NCBI RefSeq assembly: GCF_004343605.1
Contig: NZ_POSF01000013.1
Location: 1 to 64,000 of the forward strand
Source: Dehalobacter sp. 12DCB1
GTDB taxonomy: Bacteria; Bacillota; Desulfitobacteriia; Desulfitobacteriales; Syntrophobotulaceae
Length of the DNA: 64,000 bases
Direction: 5' to 3'
Shown: one piece after another, positions 57,464-64,000 of the stretch
How positions within the stretch are numbered: position 1 is the first letter of the stretch
How the letters are laid out: each line of letters starts with the position of its first letter
Program-made: the position numbers and the translations under genes
The notes under the pieces: generated by a model
Seen by the model: only the letters and a program-made list of their open reading frames with translations
Told to the model about the DNA's origin: nothing
The model's database searches: none

Positions 57464-58111
57464 TTACCCCAGTTTATACTGCGTCCCGGCGATCATTTCT
57501 TTGATCGGTGAGAAGCTCTGCCGGTGGATTAAGCAAGGGCCAAAATGGCTTATTGCCTCCATGTGCAACTTGGTCCCATAACCCTTGTGTTGATCAAAAT
57601 GATATTCCGGATAAATCTGATGCATCTCATCCATCAGCTCATCCCTGGTAACCTTTGCCAGAATTGAAGCCGCGGCAATACTCGCACTAAGACCGTCTCC
57701 ACCAATAATGGCTTTCTGAGCCGTATCCATATTCAGCATGTCCCTGCCGTCAATAATGATGTAATCAGGGTTGATTTTCAGGTTTTCCAGCGCTCTTGTC
57801 ATCGCCAGCTTTGTGGCCCTTAAAATGTTTAACAGGTCAATTTCGCCAGACGTCGCACTTCCCAGTGCAAAAGCAACAGCCTGCTTTTTGATTTCTTCAG
57901 CTAAGTTCCTTCTTTTCTTTTCCGAACATTTCTTCGAGTCATTCAGGCCAGGAAGCTCAAACTCCCTTGGTAGGATGCAGGCAGCGGCAATGACAGGCCC
58001 GGCAAGTGGGCCTCTCCCTGCTTCATCTACACCGGCAATCCGTGAATACCCTTCAGCGAACAAACCTTTTTCTATCTCCAGGAGTTTCTCTATCCTTTCG
58101 ATTTCACCCAT
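57464..58111 (-). CDS. rnhB: Ribonuclease HII
   Basis: 215 residues from the ATG at 58111 (GGAGATGAAGG just upstream). Active-site acidics in IAGVDEAGRGPLAGPV and IIIDGRDMLN, plus SIAAASILAKVTRDELMDEM. It cuts RNA in RNA-DNA hybrids. The frame runs on to 58255 but that stretch is part of structured repeat copy 4, so a longer protein is unlikely. Confidence 0.93.
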   Translation of the reverse strand: MGEIERIEKLLEIEKGLFAEGYSRIAGVDEAGRGPLAGPVIAAACILPREFELPGLNDSKKCSEKKRRNLAEEIKKQAVAFALGSATSGEIDLLNILRATKLAMTRALENLKINPDYIIIDGRDMLNMDTAQKAIIGGDGLSASIAAASILAKVTRDELMDEMHQIYPEYHFDQHKGYGTKLHMEAISHFGPCLIHRQSFSPIKEMIAGTQYKLG

Positions 58112-58159
58112 TCCTTCATCTCCCCAGCTGAATAAAATATGCACATACTCTAGAGACCA

Positions 58160-58264
58160 GTCTCCGTGATGTATAGAAGCGTCAAGCGAAGCAGGATAGC
58201 GGAGCGCGGGTGTTTGTTCCACCGAGGGAACAACAGCCGAAAAGCCTCTATACATTATGGAGAC
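58160..58264. repeat. Structured repeat, copy 4 (between ylqF and rnhB)
   Basis: Outer stem GTCTCCGTGATGTATAG / CTATACATTATGGAGAC has a different sequence from the other copies but the same fold. Inside: AAGCGAAGCA, GCGGAGCGCGG, hairpin TGTTCC-ACCGA-GGGAACA and GCCGAAAAGC. It ends 24 bases from the ylqF stop. Confidence 0.8.
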
Positions 58265-58287
58265 CCGCCTCAGAAAAGCCAGAATTT

Positions 58288-59109
58288 TTAGTCCATGGTC
58301 ACTTTGGCAATCTTACCGCTGCGGAATTCACGAAGAAAGATCTGGGCGGCTTTGAAGGTATCAATCCTGCCACCGCTAACCAAACAGCCTCTTTTACGGC
58401 CAATTCCTTCAAGATCGGTCTCGTTTTCCTCAAGCTTGTAAAAGCTTTGCAGTTCCAGAGGATAATTCTGTTTAAGCCAGGCGAGCAGCCACTGGGCGAG
58501 CTCTTCCTGGTCAAATACTTCATCTCTTACCGCACCGGTTACAGCCAGCTTCCTGCCTACTTCGGGATCATCAAATTTGGGCCAAAGCATTCCCGGCGTA
58601 TCAAGCAGCTCGACTTTATCATGTATCCTGACCCACTGGTTGCCGCGCGTAACACCTGGTTTGTTACCCGTCTTGGCCTGCGAACCGCCCGTCAGCTGGT
58701 TAATCAGCGTGGACTTTCCAATATTGGGTATCCCAACAACCATGACGCGGATAGGTCTCCCCCGTACTCCCCTGGCAGCCAGCCGTTCTCTTTTATCCGT
58801 CATCAGTTCCTCGAGCAGCGGGACAATTTTTTTGACGCCGATGCTGGTCATGGAGCTAATCGCTAAAACAGGTCCTTCCTTGCCAAGTTCCACAAGCCAC
58901 TGGTCGATTTTCTTTTTGTCAGCAAGGTCCGATTTGTTCAGCAAAAGCAAACGGAGCTTGTTTCCAAGCAGCTGCTTCAGCAGCGGGTTTCTACTACTCA
59001 GCGGTAAACGGGCATCGCCCAGTTCCAGGACAATATCCACCCAATTCAGTTGTTCTTCGAGCTTTCTTTTCGCTCTGGTCATATGACCGGGATACCATTG
59101 AATGTTCAT
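58288..59109 (-). CDS. rbgA: Ribosome biogenesis GTPase YlqF/RbgA
   Basis: 273 residues. Circularly permuted GTPase: G4 LLLNKSDLADK comes before G1 VVGIPNIGKSTLINQL and G3 LLDTPGML, typical of RbgA, which completes the 50S subunit. The N-terminus MNIQWYPGHMTRAKRKLEE is diagnostic. ATG behind GGAGGAC. Confidence 0.95.
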   Translation of the reverse strand: MNIQWYPGHMTRAKRKLEEQLNWVDIVLELGDARLPLSSRNPLLKQLLGNKLRLLLLNKSDLADKKKIDQWLVELGKEGPVLAISSMTSIGVKKIVPLLEELMTDKRERLAARGVRGRPIRVMVVGIPNIGKSTLINQLTGGSQAKTGNKPGVTRGNQWVRIHDKVELLDTPGMLWPKFDDPEVGRKLAVTGAVRDEVFDQEELAQWLLAWLKQNYPLELQSFYKLEENETDLEGIGRKRGCLVSGGRIDTFKAAQIFLREFRSGKIAKVTMD

Positions 59110-59169
59110 AGTCCTCCATGGACGTCAAAAGAGCTGAATTTCTCCAGCTCTTTCCTATCTTCTCTGTTT

Positions 59170-59511
59170 TTAGCGACGTTCTCTGATTCTGGCCGATTTA
59201 CCGTAACGGTCACGCAAATAGTAAAGTTTCGCTCTGCGGACAATACCTTTGCGTACAACTTCAATCTTATCAATACGCGGAGAGTGAAGGGGGAAAGTCC
59301 TTTCTACACCTACTCCGTTGGAAACACGGCGCACGGTAAAAGTCTCCCTTAAGCCATCGCCCTTCCTTTTAATCACAAGCCCTTCAAAGACCTGAATACG
59401 CTCACGAGAACCCTCGATAATACGTACATGTACTTTGACGGTATCTCCAGGACGGAACGAAGGAATATTATCTTTAAGCTGCTGCTCTTCAATCATACGA
59501 ATATAATCCAT
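59170..59511 (-). CDS. rplS: 50S ribosomal protein L19
   Basis: 113 residues, full length: [34 protein letters not shown] and [23 protein letters not shown] behind GGGGGTAAC. A 130-base AT-rich region lies upstream; an L19 autoregulatory leader is possible but not resolved. Confidence 0.97.
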   Translation of the reverse strand: MDYIRMIEEQQLKDNIPSFRPGDTVKVHVRIIEGSRERIQVFEGLVIKRKGDGLRETFTVRRVSNGVGVERTFPLHSPRIDKIEVVRKGIVRRAKLYYLRDRYGKSARIRERR

Positions 59512-59738
59512 AATAAGTTACCCCCTTCCTTGCCTAGATGTTCTTAACTTCTTATATCAAGCCAGAGGACCATCCGTTTTTTACACTGTATCATATTACC
59601 ACACACGCCAGGAATACGCAATATACGATACCTTTTTTTACTCAACCTCTTTATAATATTCTTTATTCTTTAATTTTTGATCATTGATTCATACCTGCTT
59701 TTTCATTTTCGTTTTTTTGATCTTCTCTTAGATTCTGC

Positions 59739-60884
59739 TTATATAAAACGGCGAAACCAGTATTTTTCAAATCCAAGTTTTGCAAGATAGGCTGTCCGTG
59801 TCGGTTTCCATAAAGAGATTGATGGGCTTGGCTTTTTATAATACTGAACCGATGAATAGCGGGCTCGACCGAACCCGGTATTCATGATGCAGGTACCCTT
59901 TCCTTTATAGGTATATTCCAGCTTTGCCCCTTTGGACAGAAGATAGATATTTCTTGCTACAACATCTGCCTGGTAATGCGCAAATACGCCTGCTTTCGGC
60001 GCATGGGCCCCAATCACCGGAAGTTTTACCGCTGCAGCATCACCAATGGCAAAGATTGTTGGACAATTTGTTTCCAGCGTGTGAAGGTCTACTTGAACAA
60101 ATCCGCTGCTATCCACCAAATTTGACTTCCGTAATACCTCCGGAGTCCAATGAGACGCAATACCCAATAAAAGATCCGCAGCAATCTTCGTGTCGTGATC
60201 CAGGATTAAACCTTTTTCCTCAACCCTGAGTACTTTCGCTTCCGTGATCAATTTTATCCCTTTATCCGCAAGCATTTTCCTTACACTTTGCCCAACCTTG
60301 GGCTTGGCTAATGGCTCCGGCGAGTAATCTGGCGTCACCAAGGTAAGCTCAATTTTATTTCGGATTCCCCTTTTCCGAAAAAACTGATCCAAAAGAAACA
60401 TTATTTCATAAGGGGCAGGTGGACATTTGTATGGCAAGCTAGATATAAAAAGAACAATTCGTCCGGAGGAGAAATTGTTTAATTGCTGATTAATTTTTCT
60501 AACACCATCAAAATCATAGGCATTTAAAGCATATTCTGTGAATCCGGGTACGGTCTCCGTGTGATACTCCACTCCCAAAGAAATAATCAAGTAATCAAAA
60601 GACAAGACTCCCTGATTTGTTGAAACCTGATGTCCGGTTACATCGATTTTCTGTACTTCCTGATGCAAAACATGAATATCCTTCTTTTCTAGATTGATTA
60701 ACTGCCTTGTTATATCCGTTGGTTTTCGTTGACCGATCATAAGGAGTGGATAAGCAGCTGCAAAGTGATGATTTAATTCCCGGTCTATGACCATTACCTG
60801 CATGGAATCCCCCGCCGCATTTTTAAGAATATTGGAAGCAACAATACCGCCTATTCCCCCACCCAGAATTAAAGTGTTTTTCAT
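59739..60884 (-). CDS. FAD-dependent pyridine nucleotide-disulfide-type oxidoreductase
   Basis: 381 residues related to sulfide:quinone oxidoreductase and type II NADH dehydrogenases. N-terminal FAD motif ILGGGIGGIVASNILK, second GD-type motif TIFAIGDAAAVKLP, and a PPAPYE region (LPYKCPPAPYEIMFLLDQFF) typical of SQR-like proteins. It probably moves electrons to quinone at the membrane; whether sulfide or NADH is the donor cannot be decided. ATG behind GGGGTGAGC. Confidence 0.8.
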   Translation of the reverse strand: MKNTLILGGGIGGIVASNILKNAAGDSMQVMVIDRELNHHFAAAYPLLMIGQRKPTDITRQLINLEKKDIHVLHQEVQKIDVTGHQVSTNQGVLSFDYLIISLGVEYHTETVPGFTEYALNAYDFDGVRKINQQLNNFSSGRIVLFISSLPYKCPPAPYEIMFLLDQFFRKRGIRNKIELTLVTPDYSPEPLAKPKVGQSVRKMLADKGIKLITEAKVLRVEEKGLILDHDTKIAADLLLGIASHWTPEVLRKSNLVDSSGFVQVDLHTLETNCPTIFAIGDAAAVKLPVIGAHAPKAGVFAHYQADVVARNIYLLSKGAKLEYTYKGKGTCIMNTGFGRARYSSVQYYKKPSPSISLWKPTRTAYLAKLGFEKYWFRRFI

Positions 60885-60958
60885 AAGCTCACCCCAGCAC
60901 TATTTTCTCCGAAAAAAAACACTTTATTCTTGTGCCTTGTAATTCAAAAAATAGCCAA

Positions 60959-61519
60959 TTAATGGCCCCTAAGCCTGTCCAAAATAATTGCCGCAGCTGA
61001 CCGGACAGACAGATGATTATAGTCCCCGAAACCGTAAACCGGCTTCAAAATATAATCTGCTTTTTCCATTTCTTCCTTTATTATGCCCCAACCTGTTCCG
61101 AAAAGCAGCAGAAAGTCCTCATCAGTTTCCTCGAGCTTCCGGCGCAGGTCGGAATATTCAATCGTATTCGTATACAGTCTCGCATCCGTTGCAACCGTGA
61201 ATAATTTCTTGCCGGGATTCCTGCTTTTAATTTCCTGGACAACTTCTTCCAGCGTCGAAGCAAGCTTCACTTTCTCAAAAGCTTCATATCTATTGGGATT
61301 ATATTCAGCACCATACCCTTCCCGCCAAAAGCCCATGATTCGCCGGGCTAGATCCTGCTGAGCCGGACCAGGATGGACCACATAATAGGTATTCACCCCA
61401 TAAGTCGTTGAGCTTCGGGCAATATCGTGCAAATCAAGGTTGGTTATTGACGTTGCGACTTGCTCCATATTTTTGTTGTAGACAGGTGCGTGAATAAGGG
61501 CTACATACAATTCTCCCAT
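60959..61519 (-). CDS. PF09936-type RNA methyltransferase
   Basis: 186 residues of the SAM-dependent RNA methyltransferase family found near trmD in Firmicutes: YVALIHAPVYNKNMEQVATS, VVHPGPAQQDLARRIMGFW and FGTGWGIIKEEMEKADYILK. The fold is a SPOUT-like knot. The RNA target is not established. ATG behind GGAGGAAATA. Downstream of trmD in the same direction, separated by structured repeat copy 3. Confidence 0.85.
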   Translation of the reverse strand: MGELYVALIHAPVYNKNMEQVATSITNLDLHDIARSSTTYGVNTYYVVHPGPAQQDLARRIMGFWREGYGAEYNPNRYEAFEKVKLASTLEEVVQEIKSRNPGKKLFTVATDARLYTNTIEYSDLRRKLEETDEDFLLLFGTGWGIIKEEMEKADYILKPVYGFGDYNHLSVRSAAAIILDRLRGH

Positions 61520-61658
61520 TATTTCCTCCAGATCTTATTAAATAGTAATCTAGGGTTAGTCTGTGGGTCACAATACCGAAACGAGGCTTACAACGAAAAG
61601 CAATACCCTAAATAAGTGGCTATATAGCATGCAGACCTGTCCAAAAAACTTATAATTA

Positions 61659-61761
61659 GTCTGATTGCCACAGTTCCGCGACAAGCGAAGCATGGAGTGC
61701 GCAGCGCGGATTTTTGTGCCACGGGGCACAATAGCCGATAGCGGTATGGTGGCAAGCAGAC
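61659..61761. repeat. Structured repeat, copy 3 (after trmD)
   Basis: Outer stem GTCTGATTGCCACAG / GGTGGCAAGCAGAC, inside AAGCGAAGCATGGAG with GCGCAGCGCGG, hairpin TTGTGCC-ACG-GGGCACAA and GCCGATAGCGG. Ends 22 bases from the trmD stop. A short extra stem around GGTGGCAGGTCTGC also overlaps the end. Confidence 0.75.
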
Positions 61762-61782
61762 CTGCCACCATAGGTCTTTATA

Positions 61783-62586
61783 CTACTCGCTCTTAATTCG
61801 TCGTCTCCGTTTCGGAGCAGGCTTTAAATGTTCCCATCTCTCGCGGTAAACGTTAATCTCCGGATGCTCAAGCACAAGTTCCTCCAAAAGCGGATAATCT
61901 GTCTGCTGAAATTCAATCTGCGGGACCAAATCACTTCTTTTCAGGAAAGTCTTTCTTAGAGATTCTTTTCTACGCCAGCGTTCAATGTTGGCGTGGTGTC
62001 CTGAAAGCAGAACATCGGGTACCTGCATTCCATCAAAGTCGGGAGGACGCGTATACTGAGGATACTCAAGCAAACCCTGACTGTGGGAATCATCCTGCTG
62101 AGAAACGTTGTTCCCGAGAACACCCGGTAGAAGCCTTGCAACCGAATCGATCATTACCATCGCAGCAAGTTCTCCTCCGGTTAAAACATAATCTCCGATA
62201 GACATCTCCTCATCGGCTAGGGTGCGTATTCTTTCGTCGAATCCTTCATAATGGCCGCACAAAAAAATCAACTCGTCATACCCAGCCAGTCTTGAAGCTT
62301 CCCGCTGATCAAATTTTTTCCCCTGAGGCGTGAGCAGAATAATTCGGCGGCTTCCTGCAGGCTCCGGCAAATTTCGGACAGCCTTGAACAGAGGCTCCGG
62401 TTTTAAAACCATTCCTGAACCCCCGCCATACGGGATATCATCCACATTTTTATGTTTGCTCTCGGCATAATCGCGGAAATTGACAAGCGCTATCTCAAGC
62501 AGGCCGGCTTCCTGAGCTCTTTTCAGAATGCTTTCTTTTAATGGCGCAAACATTTCCGGAAAAATTGTCAGTACCGTAAACTTCAT
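61783..62586 (-). CDS. trmD: tRNA (guanine-37-N1)-methyltransferase
   Basis: 267 residues. The deep trefoil knot is marked by GYDELIFLCGHYEGFDERI and SIGDYVLTGGELAAMVMID; RPPDFDGMQVPDVLLSGHH is the C-terminal conserved block. It methylates G37 next to the anticodon. It sits 17 bases after rimM, the classic rpsP-khpA-rimM-trmD order. Confidence 0.97.
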   Translation of the reverse strand: MKFTVLTIFPEMFAPLKESILKRAQEAGLLEIALVNFRDYAESKHKNVDDIPYGGGSGMVLKPEPLFKAVRNLPEPAGSRRIILLTPQGKKFDQREASRLAGYDELIFLCGHYEGFDERIRTLADEEMSIGDYVLTGGELAAMVMIDSVARLLPGVLGNNVSQQDDSHSQGLLEYPQYTRPPDFDGMQVPDVLLSGHHANIERWRRKESLRKTFLKRSDLVPQIEFQQTDYPLLEELVLEHPEINVYRERWEHLKPAPKRRRRIKSE

Positions 62587-62603
62587 ACACAGCCTCTCTT
62601 TTA

Positions 62604-63107
62604 TTAGTCATCGAGTAGTCCCGGAGGTAAAATGACATCCATTCTTTTCGCCTGGACATCCACCTTTTTGACAACGGTTTTTAAGGCCGGAACACAGAAT
62701 TCAGTTTTTTGGCCACGGACAATATAGATATCGTTCGAACCAGTTTCCTGGACTCTTATCAAGGTCCCAAGCAAAATATCATTCTCGTAAACCTGCATTC
62801 CCTCAAGCTCAAAGTAATACCAGCGGTCTTGCAGCGGAGGAACCTCCGCTCGATCTAGTCTGACCTCAAATCCACGAATCTTTTCAGCATCCTCCCGGGT
62901 AGCAATGCCTTCCAGAGTCAGAAACACTATACCTTTCGGATCAATCCTTACCCTCTGAACATGAAAAATTTTTTCTGTCTTTCCATCAGACAGATTAATC
63001 TTTTTCAAACCTCTGAACCGCTCCGTATTATCCGTAATCGGATATACCTTGATCTCTCCTTTGATTCCCTGCGGTTTCAGGACCTCTCCAATTAATACAC
63101 TTTCCAA
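62604..63107 (-). CDS. rimM: 16S rRNA processing protein RimM
   Basis: 167 residues. N-terminal RimM domain (IGEVLKPQGIKGEIKVYPIT) and C-terminal PRC barrel (WYYFELEGMQVYENDILLGT). It helps mature the 30S head, binding S19. Confidence 0.94.
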   Translation of the reverse strand: MESVLIGEVLKPQGIKGEIKVYPITDNTERFRGLKKINLSDGKTEKIFHVQRVRIDPKGIVFLTLEGIATREDAEKIRGFEVRLDRAEVPPLQDRWYYFELEGMQVYENDILLGTLIRVQETGSNDIYIVRGQKTEFCVPALKTVVKKVDVQAKRMDVILPPGLLDD

Positions 63108-63240
63108 GGCATTACGCCCTTTCTTCTAAAGAATTCCCGAAATCCATCATCCCATTTAAAGAAAACTTGGCCGTCGTCAGTCTTAGCTGCCCTTAGATGG
63201 TTCAGAAAGCGCTCAGCGTTTTTCTAAACCGGTAAAGTCA

Positions 63241-63259
63241 AAAAGGGCCTGAGCCCTTT
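63241..63259 (-). terminator. Hairpin after khpA (weak terminator or processing site)
   Basis: On the - strand AAAGGGC-TCAG-GCCCTTTTT between khpA and rimM. It may reduce rather than stop read-through in the operon. Confidence 0.55.
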
Positions 63260-63265
63260 CCAACC

Positions 63266-63496
63266 TTACTGGTCAATATCAACAATAACCCTGCGTCCGT
63301 CTTTAACGGCCGCAGCCTTGACAATTGTCCGGATAGCGTTAGCGATCTTGCCCTGTTTACCAATCACTTTGCCCATATCTTCCTGAGCAACTGTCAATTG
63401 CAGGTGCACAGTTCTCTCTGTAGCATTCTGAACCACAATAACTTCTTCAGGATGATCCACCAATGCCTTAGCAAGTACCTCTACGACTTCTTTCAC
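63266..63496 (-). CDS. khpA: KH-domain RNA-binding protein KhpA (YlqC)
   Basis: 76 residues. KH-fold GKVIGKQGKIANAIRTIVKA after VEVLAKALVDHPEEVIVVQN. GTG at 63496, with GGAGGTGA at 63509-63502, gives the family's usual length and the MKEVVEVLAKAL start; the longer ATG at 63511 would overlap the ribosome site. KhpA, with KhpB, binds small RNAs and cell-elongation transcripts in Firmicutes. Confidence 0.92.
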   Translation of the reverse strand: MKEVVEVLAKALVDHPEEVIVVQNATERTVHLQLTVAQEDMGKVIGKQGKIANAIRTIVKAAAVKDGRRVIVDIDQ

Positions 63497-63513
63497 AGGA
63501 GTCACCTCCATGC

Positions 63514-63777
63514 TTACTTGGATTTATGAAATTTCTCCATAATTCCGGCCTGACTGAGCAGAGATTTTGCGGTATCTGAAGGTTGAGCTCCCTGAGTTAA
63601 CCATTCCAGCGCTTTAATCTCGTCTATCTTGATTTCATGAGGATTCTTAGTAGGATCATAATAACCGATTTCCTCAATTGCTCTGCCATCACGGCGGGAT
63701 GCTGAGTCGCATACTACAAGACGGTAGAAAGGATTTTTCTTTGCACCCATGCGGCGCAAACGAATCGTTGTTGCCAT
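63514..63777 (-). CDS. rpsP: 30S ribosomal protein S16
   Basis: 87 residues: [39 protein letters not shown] and [23 protein letters not shown] at 63777 behind GAGGAGGTGAAATT is preferred; the frame extends to 63810 with non-conserved residues. Confidence 0.96.
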   Translation of the reverse strand: MATTIRLRRMGAKKNPFYRLVVCDSASRRDGRAIEEIGYYDPTKNPHEIKIDEIKALEWLTQGAQPSDTAKSLLSQAGIMEKFHKSK

Positions 63778-63879
63778 AATTTCACCTCCTCCAACAAACT
63801 CTAAACCCATATATTCAACAACATAAATGATATTTGGGAATCCGCAATGATTAAAAGTATATAATTGTTTGGATTGGTA

Positions 63880-64000
63880 CTATATCTGGAAAGGAAATTT
63901 TGGGAAAGATTTCTTACCTTGTTTTTTTCCTTTTTTTCCTTTCTTCGTACCGCCTTTGGCAGTTCCTCCCATTCCTGGGAGTCCGGAAAGCTGTTTCATC
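63880..64000 (-). CDS. ffh: Signal recognition particle protein Ffh, 3' end only
   Basis: The - strand reads MKQLSGLPGMGGTAKGGTKK followed by a Lys/Gly run and SFPKFPFQI, then TAG at 63882-63880. This is the end of the Ffh M domain (FMKQLSGLPGM is conserved); the rest lies beyond the window. ffh-rpsP-khpA-rimM-trmD is a standard Firmicute order. Confidence 0.88.
   Translation of the reverse strand, partial: MKQLSGLPGMGGTAKGGTKKGKKGKKQGKKSFPKFPFQI

Noticed and set aside
1-64000. tRNA and rRNA genes
   Set aside because: I saw no tRNA-like cloverleaf or rRNA segment; short partial matches lacked the TpsiC arm or CCA-adjacent stem.

Overview
The window looks like a chromosomal segment of an anaerobic, endospore-forming Firmicute of the Peptococcaceae type, most like Dehalobacter or Desulfitobacterium. 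The signs are an rdhAB reductive dehalogenase pair, an alpha/beta small acid-soluble spore protein, DUF1659/DUF2922/DUF3102 proteins, a T-box leader on pheS, a NiFe hydrogenase with a b-type cytochrome, and frequent TTG/GTG starts behind strong GGAGG sites. The genus is inferred from gene content, not from a search.

Layout. 1-2.5 kb holds a DUF2922 gene, a Phd/ParE-type toxin-antitoxin pair and two small Xre regulators divergent from a receiver-only response regulator. 2.5-14.5 kb is the accessory island. It is bounded by a 240-300 bp inverted repeat (2521-2821 and 14222-14460). Inside each arm runs a short series of single genes separated by attC-like structured boundaries, like gene cassettes of an integron: A, B and C in + orientation on the left, E and D in - orientation on the right. 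The left cassettes encode two HEPN-like proteins (one with an ApeA-type R-x4-H motif) and a zinc-ribbon membrane protein. The right cassettes encode a frameshifted erythromycin-esterase-like protein and a lipoprotein. Between the two series sits a reductive dehalogenase block (PucR-type regulator, rdhB, rdhA without a Tat signal, a CPA2 antiporter and a decayed second rdhB). No integrase is visible.

14.5-27.4 kb is mostly conserved housekeeping on the - strand: UPF0210/ACT pair, zapA, pheT, pheS with T-box, an rRNA methyltransferase, trmFO, topA, dprA, then DUF2922/DUF1659. 27.5-39 kb is envelope and signalling: a DUF3102 protein, a NapH-like ferredoxin, two OmpR-type two-component systems each beside small secreted proteins, and several decayed genes (DUF134, amino acid permease, small secreted protein, Ig-like surface protein, ammonium-transporter-like). 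39-46 kb has endonuclease IV, serA, an NlpC/P60 hydrolase, SASP, an FMN enzyme and the NHEJ pair Ku/LigD-polymerase.

46-64 kb has prfC, a metal efflux ATPase with its ArsR regulator, the hydrogenase operon, an M15 peptidase, yraN, comM, a LysM microprotein, and the - strand ribosome/tRNA cluster rnhB, ylqF, rplS, trmD, rimM, khpA, rpsP and the 3' end of ffh. Four copies of a structured repeat (21.6, 46.1, 58.2 and 61.7 kb) follow stop codons of - strand housekeeping genes. Its outer stem is kept although its sequence changes. A separate short motif directly after the stop codon is shared by pheS, trmFO and prfC.

The strongest candidate for an undescribed system is the attC-like cassette array. 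In three cassettes that can be tested, the start of the cassette is nearly the reverse complement of the sequence at its own end, as expected for units that recombine through a folded site.
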